Assembly: GCA_947184155.2 (NCBI GenBank) | Contig: CAMXCT020002702.1 | Coordinates: forward strand, 418,966-482,965 | DNA: 64,000 nt | Reading direction: 5' to 3' | Origin: Cladocopium goreaui | Lineage: Eukaryota > Sar > Dinophyceae > Suessiales > Symbiodiniaceae | In this document: positions 45,983 through 57,525 of the stretch, piece after piece | How positions within the stretch are numbered: position 1 is the stretch's first letter | How the letters are laid out: every line of letters begins with the position of its first letter | Notes under the pieces: generated by a model | What the model was told of the DNA's origin: nothing | Seen by the model: the letters and a program-made list of their open reading frames with translations, nothing else | The model's database searches: none | Program-made: the position numbers and the translations under genes

Positions 45983-48900
45983 GTGGTTGGTGGAGATGTC
46001 GTCAGCGCAGGCAAACCCTATACCAACCGGGGTGGTGGATGGTGGAGCAAATCAAGTATGTTCTTGGGGGTTATATATGGTCGATCCCTTTTCTGTTGCG
46101 GTCTTCCAGTTGTTCTTCTTTCAGATCTTGCAGAGAGTGCTCTAGACAAAAGGTGTGTGATTAGATGGACCAAAAGGTATATCATAATATCATATAATAT
46201 CAACTTTACACTAATTTTAGGTAGAATCATAATAACCCCCATCATATCCATAACAGATCTCTTTCAATGGGTTTCGGCCAGGTGACACTCGCAGATGCAA
46301 CAGCCTTGACTCGGCACGGCTGGGAGCTGCTCTGCCAGGGACGCTGCCAGGAGGCCATCGAGGAGTTCTCCCGAGCCATCAAGCTGGACGAGAACTTCGC
46401 GGAAGCGTACAACAACCGGAGCATCGGCAAACAAATCGCAGGTGAGCAAGCCCCAAAATACCAACAACGCGTTGGAAGAATGTTATATATTGCTATGGGC
46501 CATGGGGGTAATACATGGTAATACTATGATCTACATTGTGTACCGATATGTAGCGTTGATATTGGTGGATATTTGGGGGACTATTGGTGATATTTGGTGA
46601 TTATCATAATCCATGAGCTGCGAACCTCTATAACAACACTAGTTGTCATGGGGTGGTTATACCATGTTATACCAATAAACATTATTTCACAGGCGAAGAT
46701 GCTGCAGACGATGCAAGCGTGGCAGATGCGTTGACGATGCATGACGCTGAAGCACAGATCAAGCTGCGACGGCAGCGGAAGTGGATGTGTGTCGGCTACA
46801 ACGCGCGGGGAGAACCTGAAGGTGAGAAAATAGCAGCAGATGCAGACTTTCTGATCTCCTTTGCGAGCCCGGACAGAGATGAAAACAATCGGATCCTCCA
46901 GGAACTCAAGACGGGAGTCTACTATGATGGGAGTCTTCGCCTCTTGCCGTAAAACTTGATAGTGGGTTTTGAACACAGTTTTCACTTCCACATGCCACGA
47001 AGTGTTGTCTGAGTGCATGAGGACCTGTGACCTTCTGCACCGACAAGTCACTTGGGATGGGGCTGCACATCAACGAAGGGCAAGATATGAAGCGCTGGAA
47101 CCCCATTTTTGCTGATTTAGATCAGCCCAGGCAGCCTGGAGAATATCCTCCATGGTTCAAGCATTACAAAAAGGCCGCGGAAAGAACGAGACATGGACTC
47201 CTCATTTTGCAGCTAACCGATTCTTATTTGAAGCTCCTGAGATGAGTTGGCGAGCTGTTTTCTGTGCCAATTTGCGTGACTAGGGAATATTGGGGGATGT
47301 GATGATGTGACAGGATTTGAATGTGATTTGTTTGATGCTGTTCATTGAGTTTTTCAGGTCCAAAGCCTGCCGGTGGGAGTTTGGCTACGTGCGAAAGCCC
47401 GAGCTTGTGCACGTCTATGTGCCTGGTGGTGACGCGTCTCCTGGTAGAATCGTCAAATGGGAGGAGCTGATGGATGATGCGGAGCTATGCAGGCAACCCT
47501 TCCGAGAGGCTTTGAATCACATGTTTCCAGCCAACCTGGATGCAGAAGATCCCTCCAAGGATGCAACCTCAGGCACCTTGATGCGACTCGAGAAGATGGC
47601 AGAGACTGCAGAGGAACAGGAACACCAGGCGTGGTGCGAGCTGCCTTTTCGACAATTGGCTTACAGCTTTGCCAAAAAATCATTCGCAGAGAACAGTGCA
47701 AAGGCGATGGCTAGTGCACATGAACTGCTTCTAGTCTACCTCCAGACCGGCTTTGCAGCCAGGGCCAAAAACCTTGGAAAGGATTTGTTGGAGACAATGG
47801 AGAGGACGATACCCCAAGGGCCCGCAGTAGCAACCCTTCTAACACATTTGAGCAATGCCCATGGAAAATTAGGTGAATACAGCCAACAGAAGGACCTGCT
47901 CGAGCGTGCTTTGAAAATCAAGGAGCGGCACTACGGGAAAGAACATCCCTCAGTAGCAGTTACTTTGACCAATTTGGCAAGTGCGCATGGAAGCTTAGGC
48001 GAATACAGCCAACAGAAGGACCTGCTCGAGCGTGCTCTGAAAATCAAGGAGCAGCACTACGGGAAAGAACATCCTGAAGTCGCAGTTACTTTGACAAATT
48101 TGGGCAATGCTTCTGGAATCGTGGGCGACTACGGGCTGAAGAAGGACCTGCTCGAGCGCGCGCTGAAGATCAAAGAGCAGCAGTACGGGAAAGAACATCC
48201 TGAGGTAGCCATTATTTTGACAAGTTTGGGCAATGCGCATGGAAGCTTAGGCCACTACAGGCTGAAGAAGGACCTGCTCGAGCGTGCGCTGAAAATCAAC
48301 GAGCAGCACTACGGGAAAGAACATCCTGAAGTCGCAGTTACTTTGATCAATTTGGGCAATGCTCATGGAATCATGGGCGACTACAGGCTGAAGAAGGACC
48401 TGCTCGAGCGCGCGCTGAAGATCAAGGAGCAGCACTACGGGAAAGAACATCTTGAAGTAGCAATTGCTTTAACAAATTTGGGCAATGCGCATGGAAGATT
48501 GGGCGACTACAGGCTGATGAAGGACATGCTGGAGCGTGCATTGAAGGTCACGGAGCAGCACTATGGGAAAGAACATCCCTTTGTAGCAATTCCTTTGACA
48601 AATTTGGGCAATGTGCATGGAGTCTTGGGGGACTATGGGCAACAGAAGGAACTGCTCGAGCGTGCTCTGAAAATCAGAGAGCAGCACTTAGGGAAAGAAC
48701 ATCCCGAAGTAGCAGATACTTTGACAAATTTGAGCAATTTTCATGGAAGCTTGGGCGACTACGGGCACCAGAAGGACCTGCTTGAGCGTGCGTTGAATGT
48801 CCTGGAGCAACACTACGGGAAAGAACATCCCAGAGTAGCAGTTACTTTGACAAATCTGGGCAACGCGCACGGAAGCTTGAGCAACTACAGGCTGAAGAAG

Positions 48901-49200
48901 GACCTGCTTGAGCGCGTGCTGAACATCAATGGCACTACGGGAAAGAACATCCTGAAGTAGCAGTTACTTTGATCAATTTGGGCAATGCTCATGGAAGCTT
49001 AGGCGAATACAGCCAACAGAAGGACCTGCTCGAGCGCGCGCTGAACATCAATGAGCAGCACTACGGGAAAGAACATCCTGAAGTAGCAGTTACTCTGTAC
49101 AACCTCGGCCTTGCCTATCAAGATACGGGCGACTGTTCCCGGGCAAAGGAGTGTGTGGAGCGTGCTTTGAACATCTTTGTGCAGCACCGCCATCCATATG
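45983..49200 (+). CDS. TIR-like domain protein with kinesin-light-chain-type TPR array (frameshifted copy)
   Basis: Exons: 45983-46055, 46125-46152, 46257-46441, 46693-about 46912, about 47022-47232, and 47358 onward. The first four introns except the fourth are GT-AG and keep phase; the last, 47233-47357, is GC-AG|G. Exon three encodes one TPR (GWELLCQGRCQEAIEEFSRA). Exons four to six encode a TIR-like fold: ADFLISFASPDRDE (first strand), FCTDKSLGMG (second strand region), and WFKHYKKAAERT...GLLILQLTDSYLKSKACRWE. The Glu of CRWE sits where TIR NADases have their catalytic Glu. Then come about ten 42-residue repeats of the form KDLLERALKIKEQHYGKEHP..VAVTLTNLGNAHG. A 4-base deletion at about 48931 shifts the frame; the next repeats continue in another frame from 48969. 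TIR-TPR proteins in other organisms sense or signal in immunity and cell death by NAD cleavage; that role here is inference. The 3' end and any upstream exons are unsettled. Confidence 0.7.
47867..49160. repeat. 126-bp coding tandem repeats (TPR units)
   Basis: About ten units of 126 bp, one 42-residue TPR each, with stretches such as GACCTGCTCGAGCG and TACGGGAAAGAACATCC nearly identical between units. The nucleotide similarity indicates recent amplification or gene conversion. Confidence 0.9.
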
Positions 49201-49490
49201 CAAATCGTGCAGAAACAGCTTTGCATGGCCTGGCGCAGCTTCCATTCCAGGGAGGCGTTGTTGGGGGCTCAGGACTGAGTCATGTGTTTGCCTACTATCG
49301 ATCTCCATGCAGCTTCCTAAGTCCTACTTTTTCTTTGTGCAGCACCGCCATCCATATGCAAATCGTGCAGAAACAGCTTTGCATGGCCTGGCGCAGCTTC
49401 CATTCCAGGGAGGCGTTGTTGGGGGCTCAGGACTGAGTCATGTGTTTGCCTACTATCGATCTCCATGCAGCTTCCTAAGTCCTACTTTTT
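49175..49490. repeat. 158-bp tandem duplication at the 3' end of the TPR exon
   Basis: Copy one (about 49175-49332) and copy two (about 49333-49490) are almost identical (GCAGCACCGCCATCCATATG at 49181 and 49339). Copy two is preceded by TTTTTCTTTGTGCAG, a good acceptor-like tract created by the duplication junction. Confidence 0.9.
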
Positions 49491-49589
49491 TTGTTTACGT
49501 CAAGCCATTTAGAGCCACCTCCAAAAACATTGGAAACTTGTCTGGGCAAATTCAGATTTCCTTTTTGCTGCATATGATATGACAAACAA

Positions 49590-50830
49590 TTTGGCAATGC
49601 CGCGGACAACATCATGAATGAACTCCTGCAAGAAGGCAACGGATTCTGGTTTCTGATGGCTGTTTGCCAGCCCCAATCATACACAAGCGCGCCGTGTGAA
49701 TCTTTCAAACCAGAAAGTGCTACTTGGCAGGCCATTGAGCCTTTTTGACAAAACAATCTGGTTCCAAACGGATTAAGAAGGGCAAGTTTCAAGCGGTCTT
49801 GAATTTAGATGAGTTTGGTACTCTTGCACTCCTGGACAATTTTATTGGCCCTTCCTTGGGAAAGTTCCTGCCTAACTCTACTGTAGGATGTTTGCTCCAG
49901 GAAATGCCAGCAAACCATTTGTGTGGCAATCAAAAGCAAGAAAACATGTCAAAATTAATCGAAATTATATCGACTGCGGTCATGTTGCATCCTGCTCGCC
50001 GCTAGCCGTAGGGACATCAGACTTTCTGACGTGTTGCGCGCTTACCGCACCGCAAACCACACCTGCTCAGAGACAGAGCAGCGGAAATGGACATCCAAAT
50101 TCTCAGTGTGCGACTGTGCGCGTCATAGAGAACGCTTTGGCACTTCATTTGACATGTTTTGGTTACGGTTGGACAGAAATCTGGCTACATCATGCTACAG
50201 CTATGACCACAAGTGTTGAGTCCAAGGTGCAACGTGTCAAGACAAGAATGATGCAGATTTTCAGAAAGCGGAGGTGGGAGGGCCCGCCACAAAGTTTGGT
50301 TCAAGACATGTTTACACATTGAGGATGTGATTGGATGTAATGAAGCTATATGATATATATATATATTATATATATATAGATGATAGCATCATAGAAATAG
50401 TTATCAGAATGGTTTTAGGATGTTTTAGGACAAGAACATTCTCAGTATATATTTCTACTCACTGACAGAATTGAAGAGTTTGCACACTTGCATCTCCCCA
50501 TTGCATCTTACAGTAACAATAGACCGGAAGTGTTGCAGTGCATTTTGATGCAAAATGCTTACAAAATCTTATAAACATTCTGAGGCGAAGCTGGGGCGTT
50601 GAACTTGATGTGGCAGATTCTGCTTTCTTTGACCCAAGACGCAGCCAGGCTTGGCTCCTAGAAGAGCTCCGATTCATGTGCCTTTTCGTCCCTGATTGCG
50701 GGCGCACAAGTTGTCAAAGCCGACTGACCATTGTCAGATCTCAAAGGGATCTTGGAACACGGGGTCCCCCTACTATTGTAGTTACTGGATGTGTTTCTGC
50801 AACAAGCGCAGGAATTTGACCCGGAAGGGG
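49590..50830 (+). pseudogene. decayed coding region (candidate)
   Basis: Successive + frames look protein-like but shift frame: DIRLSDVLRAYRTANHTCSE (about 50010-50070), FSVCDCARHRERFGTSFDMF (50100-50160), and ILRRSWGVELDVADSAFFDP then RRSQAWLLEELRFMCLFVPD (50577-50700). Together they suggest one broken intronless gene. No family recognised. Confidence 0.3.
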
Positions 50831-51673
50831 CGCTGCATAGTCTGTGCAGATGCTGAAATCGATTCCTACTCGTAGCAGCTTTGATGTCTCCGGCTGTGAG
50901 CCAGGGTCAGTTTTAATTTTAATTTTAGATCATGACCCTTTTTTGTGACGGCACTACTTGCCAAGGGAAACCACGGCTGGGAAGAAGAATTGGATTCACA
51001 AGACAGACAGTTGCCCGGTCAGGAAAATCGTGCGCCAGGATCTAGACACTGGTAACATGATTCAAAATGCAAGATTTTTTTTGCGGCACCGAGTGGTTTT
51101 TATAGGTCAACGTCCGTAAACTACTAATGATATGCCTGTCCTATCTGATCCCAGTGTGTCCCTAGCGAAGCTTGGAACCCAAGGCAGCACGATGCAGTCC
51201 ACGCGAAGCTTGGTTTGCCATCTGCTGTCCGGGGCCTAAGATTGGCAGGTCATGTCTCTGATCCCTCAGTTTTTCGTACACATTGGAGCATCCCCTGCTG
51301 AGCCCCTCCAATGTCCCTCCAAGGTTTCAATCAAAAGACATGGGCTCAACATGGCCTAAACATGGACTTTTCTTCAAAGCTGGTGGCACATTTTAGATTG
51401 ATATCTGATCCATATTCCCTCAATCTAGGTCATGGAAATTGCAATGCCAGCAAGCAGAGTGCAGGATTCCGCGGCTTGACATGCCACATGTGCCCTGAAC
51501 TTCAATTGATTGGGTCTGACTTGCTATTTGATGTGCATTTCATTGGGCCACTGCTAGGCGGCACCAGATGCACAGGCATGTACCTCCGATTTTCACTGTT
51601 GGGGATATTTTTTCCGTACCTGACAGAGCTTCTTGGTGGCGTGTCCTCTTCCCCATTCACAGGAAAACCTACG
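50831..51673. other. no supportable gene
   Basis: Open + frame 51311-51775 (154 codons) has plausible composition but no start context, domain or splice support, and runs into MITE copy 6. Confidence 0.35.
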
Positions 51674-51798
51674 TACCCTCCGGGAACTCAACATAGATAT
51701 GCAATGATATGCAAAATGCATGAACGTGGCCCATTTATAGATGATTTATGTTTGAAACAGGGTGATCTTTCATAGCTTTGATATGCGACCAGAGGGTT
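51674..51798. mobile_element. MITE copy 6, diverged
   Basis: TACCCTCCGGGAACTCAACA at the left and GACCAGAGGGTT at the right, with internal GGTGATCTTTCATAGCTTTG corresponding to the family's inner arm. The oldest-looking copy. Confidence 0.6.
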
Positions 51799-52909
51799 GT
51801 GGCAGAGATGTGTTTTTTTCTTTTTATCGAGCGAACCACAGGTTGTTACCTTTATCGAGTCAAGAATTCTGACATACATGTTGCAATAGCGTATTCTTAC
51901 ATTGCACAGAACAGAACATTGACTGTGAATCATCTCTTGTTTTGTTGCCGGTAGGTACTGACAGGCCTCGAAAACTTGCGTAAGCTTGGACAAACTCCCA
52001 ATTTGGCCTGACCCTGCCATTGCCTCCAGTGTAACGAAATCTTAAAATGTGTTTAAGTGTTGGATTTATCTTGTAGGATCATCAAACCTACCTGTTACAA
52101 GTTTGTGAATGTAATCAGGTTGATTTGCATGGAAGGTTTTTCCATCACAGGTTTGTTGGTCTTCGGTTCGAACATTTGAGGCTCCACCTCCATCAATTGC
52201 TGTGCAGGCTGCCTCTCATTGCCTCTTTATGCAACGTGGCTTAGCAGAATGGGCTAGGACCTCAGGAGAAAACTCGGTTCCTTTGAGGGTTGCATGGAGA
52301 ATGCTTCAAATCAGGGGTTGGGAGAAAAGCAGGATGTTGTTGCACATCTAAATTGAGGTGAAAATTATGTCATGTGGGCTCATGAAACTAGTTGTGGGTG
52401 GTTCCCTGAGGCACCATGTTTTTTCTACACCGTGTATCACGAATACTGATGAATACTGTACCAGTGTACCAGAGTGGTTGGTGGTTTGGAGTATTTTGTT
52501 GAACTTTCAATCCTGATTTTGGAGTGCTCCAAGCCCTTCACTGATCAACACACCAAGTGGATACAAATTGGGGATGAGTGGCTGATGCTGTCGATGATAG
52601 AAGGAACAATATCCAAACAACCGGCAAAACAAAGACACTAGGCTGTTGTTGGTGAAGTATCCCAAATGTTGATTGGAGTTACAGCGCCCGTCACAAAAGG
52701 AAGCACCGCTTCGTGAGGTCTCCTTTCTACATTCCCCGGACGAATATCTTTCCAATGAGCGCGGCTTGCGGCATGTGGAAGAGGTGTTAGGCCAGGTGCC
52801 CCTGCAGAGATAGCCACTGTATGCCACTGGGGATACAAGGTTTCCAGTGGAGAAAAACCATCATTTTTTAGGGCATGTCACCAGTATCGATGGGGATAAT
52901 GCCAACATC
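51799..52909. other. no firm gene
   Basis: A - strand frame at 52640-52838 (AISAGAPGLTPLPHAASRAH) is GC-rich and possibly an exon. A tRNA-like fold near 52224-52290 was examined and rejected. Confidence 0.3.
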
Positions 52910-53470
52910 GGATTAATCAACCCTCCCCCCCTCCCAGAAGGTCAGAACTCTACCTTGTAGCTCATTTTCTTGATCCCCCTTAATAAGAAGCAACTCTGAA
53001 CCATAAAACTTTGGATATGGCTTACGTCAATTAGATCTTAATAGAATTCCATTGGATTTGTTAAAATCTCATGGATCAGAAAGGTGGTTGATTAATCGGG
53101 GGCAAACCATGGTTATTATTAATGGGGGACATGGGCTCATGGGGGGTACCCTTTGGGAGCTATCCAAACTGATGATTTTTATAAAGATTTTAAATTAGAA
53201 ATCGATCATTTGGGGAATAGTAATTTTTTGAATTTTTCAATGATCAACTTAAACCTTAAGTATAACAATGATGATTTAAAAAATGGTAAAAACAAATTGG
53301 AAATAAATAGAATTGGAAATAAAAATTGTTGGATAAAAAATTGATTTCAGCACTGGTGGTTTTTTAATCGGGGGGGTTTATTAATCCTGGGGGACCACCT
53401 TTTTTAAATTACAAAAAAAACATGGGCAAAGGGGGTTGATTAATACCGCGGGGATTATTAATCCTAACTT
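52910..53470. mobile_element. A+T-rich insertion with inverted GATTAATC-G-run ends (putative)
   Basis: The left end GGATTAATCAACCCTCCCCC (52910-52929) mirrors GGGGGTTGATTAAT (53431-53444) on the right. The same GATTAATCGGGGG motif recurs inside at about 53090, 53366 and 53388. The interior is A+T-rich with a codon pattern unlike the rest of the window. Its nature (mobile element, organellar or foreign DNA) is unknown. Confidence 0.45.
53008..53344 (+). pseudogene. foreign-looking A+T-rich coding relic
   Basis: One + frame from 53008 reads GYGLRQLDLNRIPLDLLKSH then GSERWLINRGQTMVIINGGH. After about 53150 the protein-like frame shifts to DDFYKDFKLEIDHLGNSNFL and a Lys/Asn-rich tail, ending at TGA 53342-53344. 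A single-base loss near the G runs at 53138-53157 would explain the shift. The A/T-ending codons and Asn/Lys/Ile-rich protein contrast with every other candidate exon here, suggesting origin from an A+T-rich genome. Family not recognised. Confidence 0.4.
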
Positions 53471-54236
53471 GACATTACAATCTGCAAGAATGGGATAATG
53501 GGCAAGCGTGGTATGCGTGGCTTGCAAACGTGCATGGGTCAGAATTCAAAAATGTATATACCCCATCCATCCTCACCCCAGCGATTGATAGGTCTTGTTT
53601 GCTTTGGGACTGACGTTTGACCCATACCGTACCTCTCGCAGTAGATCCCTGCTGCGAAAAGAACGGTGTTTCGGTGGGATCCTATTCCTATCAGCCAAGA
53701 TGATATCGCTCAGACGTAGTGTGATAAGCGCAGAAATGAAGTGATTGTTCATAAATCTAATATAAATCCGACTTCCATAGTTTCTGGTTTCGGGTTTGCC
53801 ACGTTTCCAGCAAGTAATGCAATCATCATTTAGGGGTTTTATCGAGTCGTATCATGCTATGCCCTCACTATTGAAGGTTGATACAATCCATTTATCATTC
53901 GGTTTAAGTTTACTACGCTATCGCCCCTCCGCATCCTTGAGAGGTTTCTTGAGACCTCTCAGAGAGAAAGGCCTGGCAGCTTTAGATGTCAGGGAAGCTC
54001 AGCTGGTGATGGAGATGTGATATCCTCAGCAATGGGGGATCAACAAGCCATAGGCAATCACCAACATATTGGTGCTTAACGAAGTTGTGTATAACCCCAC
54101 CAACTGCGGATGATTTGCAAGAACCACCTCTGTTTGATAGGGGGGGTCTTGGTATTGTGGATCCCACATTGCGTTTGTTTATACGTTGGGTACAGGTGGT
54201 AACCGGACAAGCCAATCAGCTCCAGTGGGCCCTCAG
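53471..54236. other. weak coding signals
   Basis: A + frame ending at 54020 reads PLREKGLAALDVREAQLVME, possibly an exon; the remainder is unremarkable. Confidence 0.3.
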
Positions 54237-54358
54237 GTCACGGCCATCTATTTCACCCGCTCTGCGGATCCCATTCCGCGCGGCCCGGCACGTTGGAAAC
54301 CCAAGATGGGAAGCTGCGGATCCAGTGCCGTGGGGAAGGCTGTGACTCTGCACAAAAG
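54237..54358 (+). CDS. candidate exon, unknown
   Basis: After GGGCCCTCAG|G the frame reads VTAIYFTRSADPIPRGPARW then KPKMGSCGSSAVGKAVTLH, up to an AG-rich end. A second + frame is also open with similar GC3. Confidence 0.3.
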
Positions 54359-54849
54359 TTTCAGATAATGGAGGCAAACAGAATCAGAAAATCGTAGGAA
54401 CATCTATGAAAATATGAAAATCTGCTTGGAGAAAGAGTGTCGCTCTGAATCCCAAGCCTGGACGATGGTGCTGTTGAGATGTAGATGGGATTCCTGATCA
54501 CATCGATAGCGCATTTGCAGGTCCCTCCCCATACCTCTTCGGTCGCTACGTATATCGTGCCTCGGTAGGGGCGCCAAAATCTCACGGTGGCTGGGGTCAA
54601 GCGATTTCAGTGACAGCGAATGTATGCATGTAGAAAAGTGAGCGCACTAAGACTAAGTCATCCCTCATCAGCCCATCTAGTCTTCTTTGATTTCCAGAAG
54701 AAAGTTGACGCAGATATCCGGATATGTCATTGTTTGATACGTTGTTAGGTTGTTGTTTTTAGTTGCCTTCTTGACGGACCATATGTGCCCTTTTGATTGA
54801 ATGGTTTCTGTAGTGATTTGGATCCACCCCTTTCCCCCATGGTGGCTTC

Positions 54850-55090
54850 GCTCCCAAGCGTTTGGCCAGAAGCCCCTCCAACTGCGGAACTGGGGAAGCC
54901 CAGCCAGAAACTCAGGGCTGTCGACACTTCAGACCATTGGGACATCCCATATCATCCAGCTTGGAGTAGATGTACCTTCTCTTTGGAGATGGACGTGGAA
55001 TCTGTGGACAAATTGTTTGCAGATCTTCATCTTCAGTATATGAAGCGACAGTTTGAATCTCCAATGCTCCAAGCATCTTCCATGCCATAG
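54850..55090 (+). CDS. candidate exon, unknown
   Basis: The + frame reads EAPPTAELGKPSQKLRAVDT and later SLEMDVESVDKLFADLHLQY then MKRQFESPML, stopping at 55088-55090. Acidic helical C-terminus. Family unknown. Confidence 0.35.
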
Positions 55091-56070
55091 CGGCATAGCG
55101 TGTTCCCCTTAGGTTGATCGTTGACCCCGGTTCTCCAACTCAGGTTGCTGGCTTTCTGAACCGTTTCGGTTCGCCATTGGTGGTTCCTGATCGGGTCGGG
55201 TAGCTGGATGGGACGTTCCGAATGGAGACTTTTCCAACACTGAACCATATTGGATCCTCCTAGATTATTAACATTTATTAACTATAGATTTAATATTGAC
55301 ATCTATATAGATCATCTAATATATGAAACGTGATGAAACAAACATGAAAGACGACACAGCGTGGACACATGGAATTCTGGACAATCTTTAAAAAATTAGG
55401 CAGCCCCGTTTTAGAGGTTCATTGGAAAACTCACAGAGGTCTTTGAATGACTTCAGGACATAGAATGTGTGCCTCACCGACAGGTGGGTGACCTGGTTTC
55501 CGCCCATTATGCGCGACCCTCCGCCGGCACGTAGCTTCCCCAAGCCTGGTGGTGGGGATACCAATGGACCAACAAACCATTTGGGGATTATTTTTGGGGT
55601 CTGATAACTTGACCTATGACCAACAAACCATCCCATAGCCAATACAGGGAGCTGGGAACAACATGAAGCATGAATGGGTTCATTAGGTCATTGAGGGATG
55701 TAAGATATATAAGTTGCAGCGTACAGTATCAGGATGAAATGACGAATGCCCGCAAAGCTTTCGCCAGTCTTGGGTGCGCAGGCACATGTGAATGAAACAA
55801 ATAGCGTCGATTGAACACCCATTTGATGGCAGTTTTCTTTTTTTGTTGTGGTAGTGCCGCTAACTGGCCGTGTCGAGAGGATGGTTTTCTTATGTTTTCT
55901 TCATTCAAGTGGACTGATATGTTGATCTCAGGTGGAATCAGTTTGTGTTTTTCCCCTGTACCTTCTGGTGATGAATTTGTAAACATGGGATGTTGGCTGT
56001 TTGTTTTTCCACCTGTTGACAGACCTGGTGGCTACGAATTTCGACCCCCGGCCTTTGTTGTATCACCCAG
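55091..56070. other. no supportable gene
   Basis: A possible GC-rich - strand piece at 55495-55565 and an open + frame upstream of the next exon; neither is convincing. Confidence 0.35.
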
Positions 56071-56160
56071 GTTCTTTTTGGATGATGTGCCCATGAACTT
56101 CTTTCGTGCCAACCACTATGGCGAGGCGCCAGCTCCAGCCCTGTTGGTGATTTCTGATAA
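56071..56160 (+). CDS. candidate exon, unknown protein
   Basis: After TTGTATCACCCAG|G the frame reads FFLDDVPMNFFRANHYGEAP then APALLVISDK. Acceptor and composition are good. Family not recognised. Confidence 0.42.
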
Positions 56161-56491
56161 GTGGATCTCTCCGTGCCACTACTGCTACATGTAGAATGTA
56201 AAGGACTAATGTAAAGAACTATGGGGTATGGGTCAATATTTTAGAGATTTTTACAGACTTTGGGACCCATCACCGTGAAGAAATCGGACCAACTGTCTTA
56301 TTGTTTGGAACCTCACTCTGGACTCATATCCAATATGACAGTGGTAAAGTCCAACGGGGCAGACAAAACCGCGACAAATCGTTGTTTTTATTTCATCAGC
56401 TTTTGTGACGTTGATCTCTTGACACGAATGGCAGTACAACAGCACCGCCCCCAATCCACCACCAACAGCCGACGGGCGTGGCCAGAGCTAG

Positions 56492-57525
56492 GCCTTTCAT
56501 GTGCGGCCCACCATTGAGGAAGACGATGTGCCAGTGAAGGACCTGGCTTTGGCCGAAGGATTGGAGGAATTGGGGTCAATTCAATCATCATCCGAGAATA
56601 TGCTAATTGGGCATGGTTTATGATGTTTATGGCATTGTGGATCCCACATTGGGAAACAGATGGAAACAGATTGTTTGTCATTTTAGGACTTTAGGATGAC
56701 GTCATCCAGCTTCCCGGGGGGGTACACTGTACACTTGAGATTCTTGAGATCATAGCTGTGCTACCTTTCAGGTGGGGACCCTGACCGGTTGCAGCATTTT
56801 TTTGCCCAGGATGAAAGCATCCTTTGGGCGGAGGAGGCCGGCTGCCTACCGGATTTCGAAGGTTGATACGATGGGGATATGTATTGGGGGTGTGAATTAT
56901 TCGTTGGTGTTTACCGTATTGAACGACATGTTGGCTTGAAAAAATGTAGATTTACTGCGTTATTGGGGCACTGATTGGCCGTGTGATGAAGCTGGGGCGG
57001 CAACTTGCACAGATGCAAGTCTCACGTACCTGCTTTTACCCAGAGTTTCCACAAACTAGGTTCCAGGATTCACAATACTCTTGGATACTTTTGGGTTCAT
57101 TGACCAAATGTCAGAGCAAAGATTCTGACATCATCACTGTTTTTGTAGGGTTTAATATGGGTTTGTTTGAACATGGGGGCACCTCATATCCACTTGTTAC
57201 TCATCATTGCCTCGCTGAATATTGCCATGTTTGGAAATGTTTGGGGGTTTTGAGACCCAGGGGTGTGTGTTTTCATATGTTTTCATGCCATACTCCTACC
57301 ATATGTATCCATATGTTTCCCTCTTCCCTTCCCAGGCAATGTCTGGCTTGAACTTGGAGCCTTTGCCTCCTGGCCCTGAGCCACCCAGCTGACGAAAAGG
57401 CCATCTCCGCCGACGACTTCAACCAGGAAGCCCTGCAGCAAACATGTGGAGACCCTGCTGCTGAGTATTTGAGTAATAGCAGATATCGAGTATCCAATGT
57501 TCTGTCGTCATGTCGTAACCAATAA
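56492..57525 (+). CDS. multi-exon gene, unknown acidic protein (candidate)
   Basis: Three + exons. Exon one (56492 to about 56575), after GAGCTAG|G: AFHVRPTIEEDDVPVKDLAL then AEGLEELG. Exon two (56772-56861), after CTACCTTTCAG|G and before a GT donor: GDPDRLQHFFAQDESILWAE then EAGCLPDFE. Exon three (57389-57525), after GAGCCACCCAG: DEKAISADDFNQEALQQTCG then DPAAEYLSNS to TAA. Exon two, 90 bases with both borders clear, is the strongest. All are acidic and GC3-rich, which suggests one soluble protein, but the exon-one donor is not resolved and phases are only partly checked. No domain recognised. Confidence 0.5.

Noticed and set aside
52224-52292. tRNA-like sequence: TGCAAC...GTTGCA acceptor pairing, a TAGC/GCTA D-arm-like stem with GG in the loop
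   Set aside because: The T arm lacks a GGTTCGANNCC box (it reads GGTTCCTTTGAGGG), the anticodon stem does not form cleanly and the seventh acceptor pair fails. At most a decayed tRNA-derived fragment.
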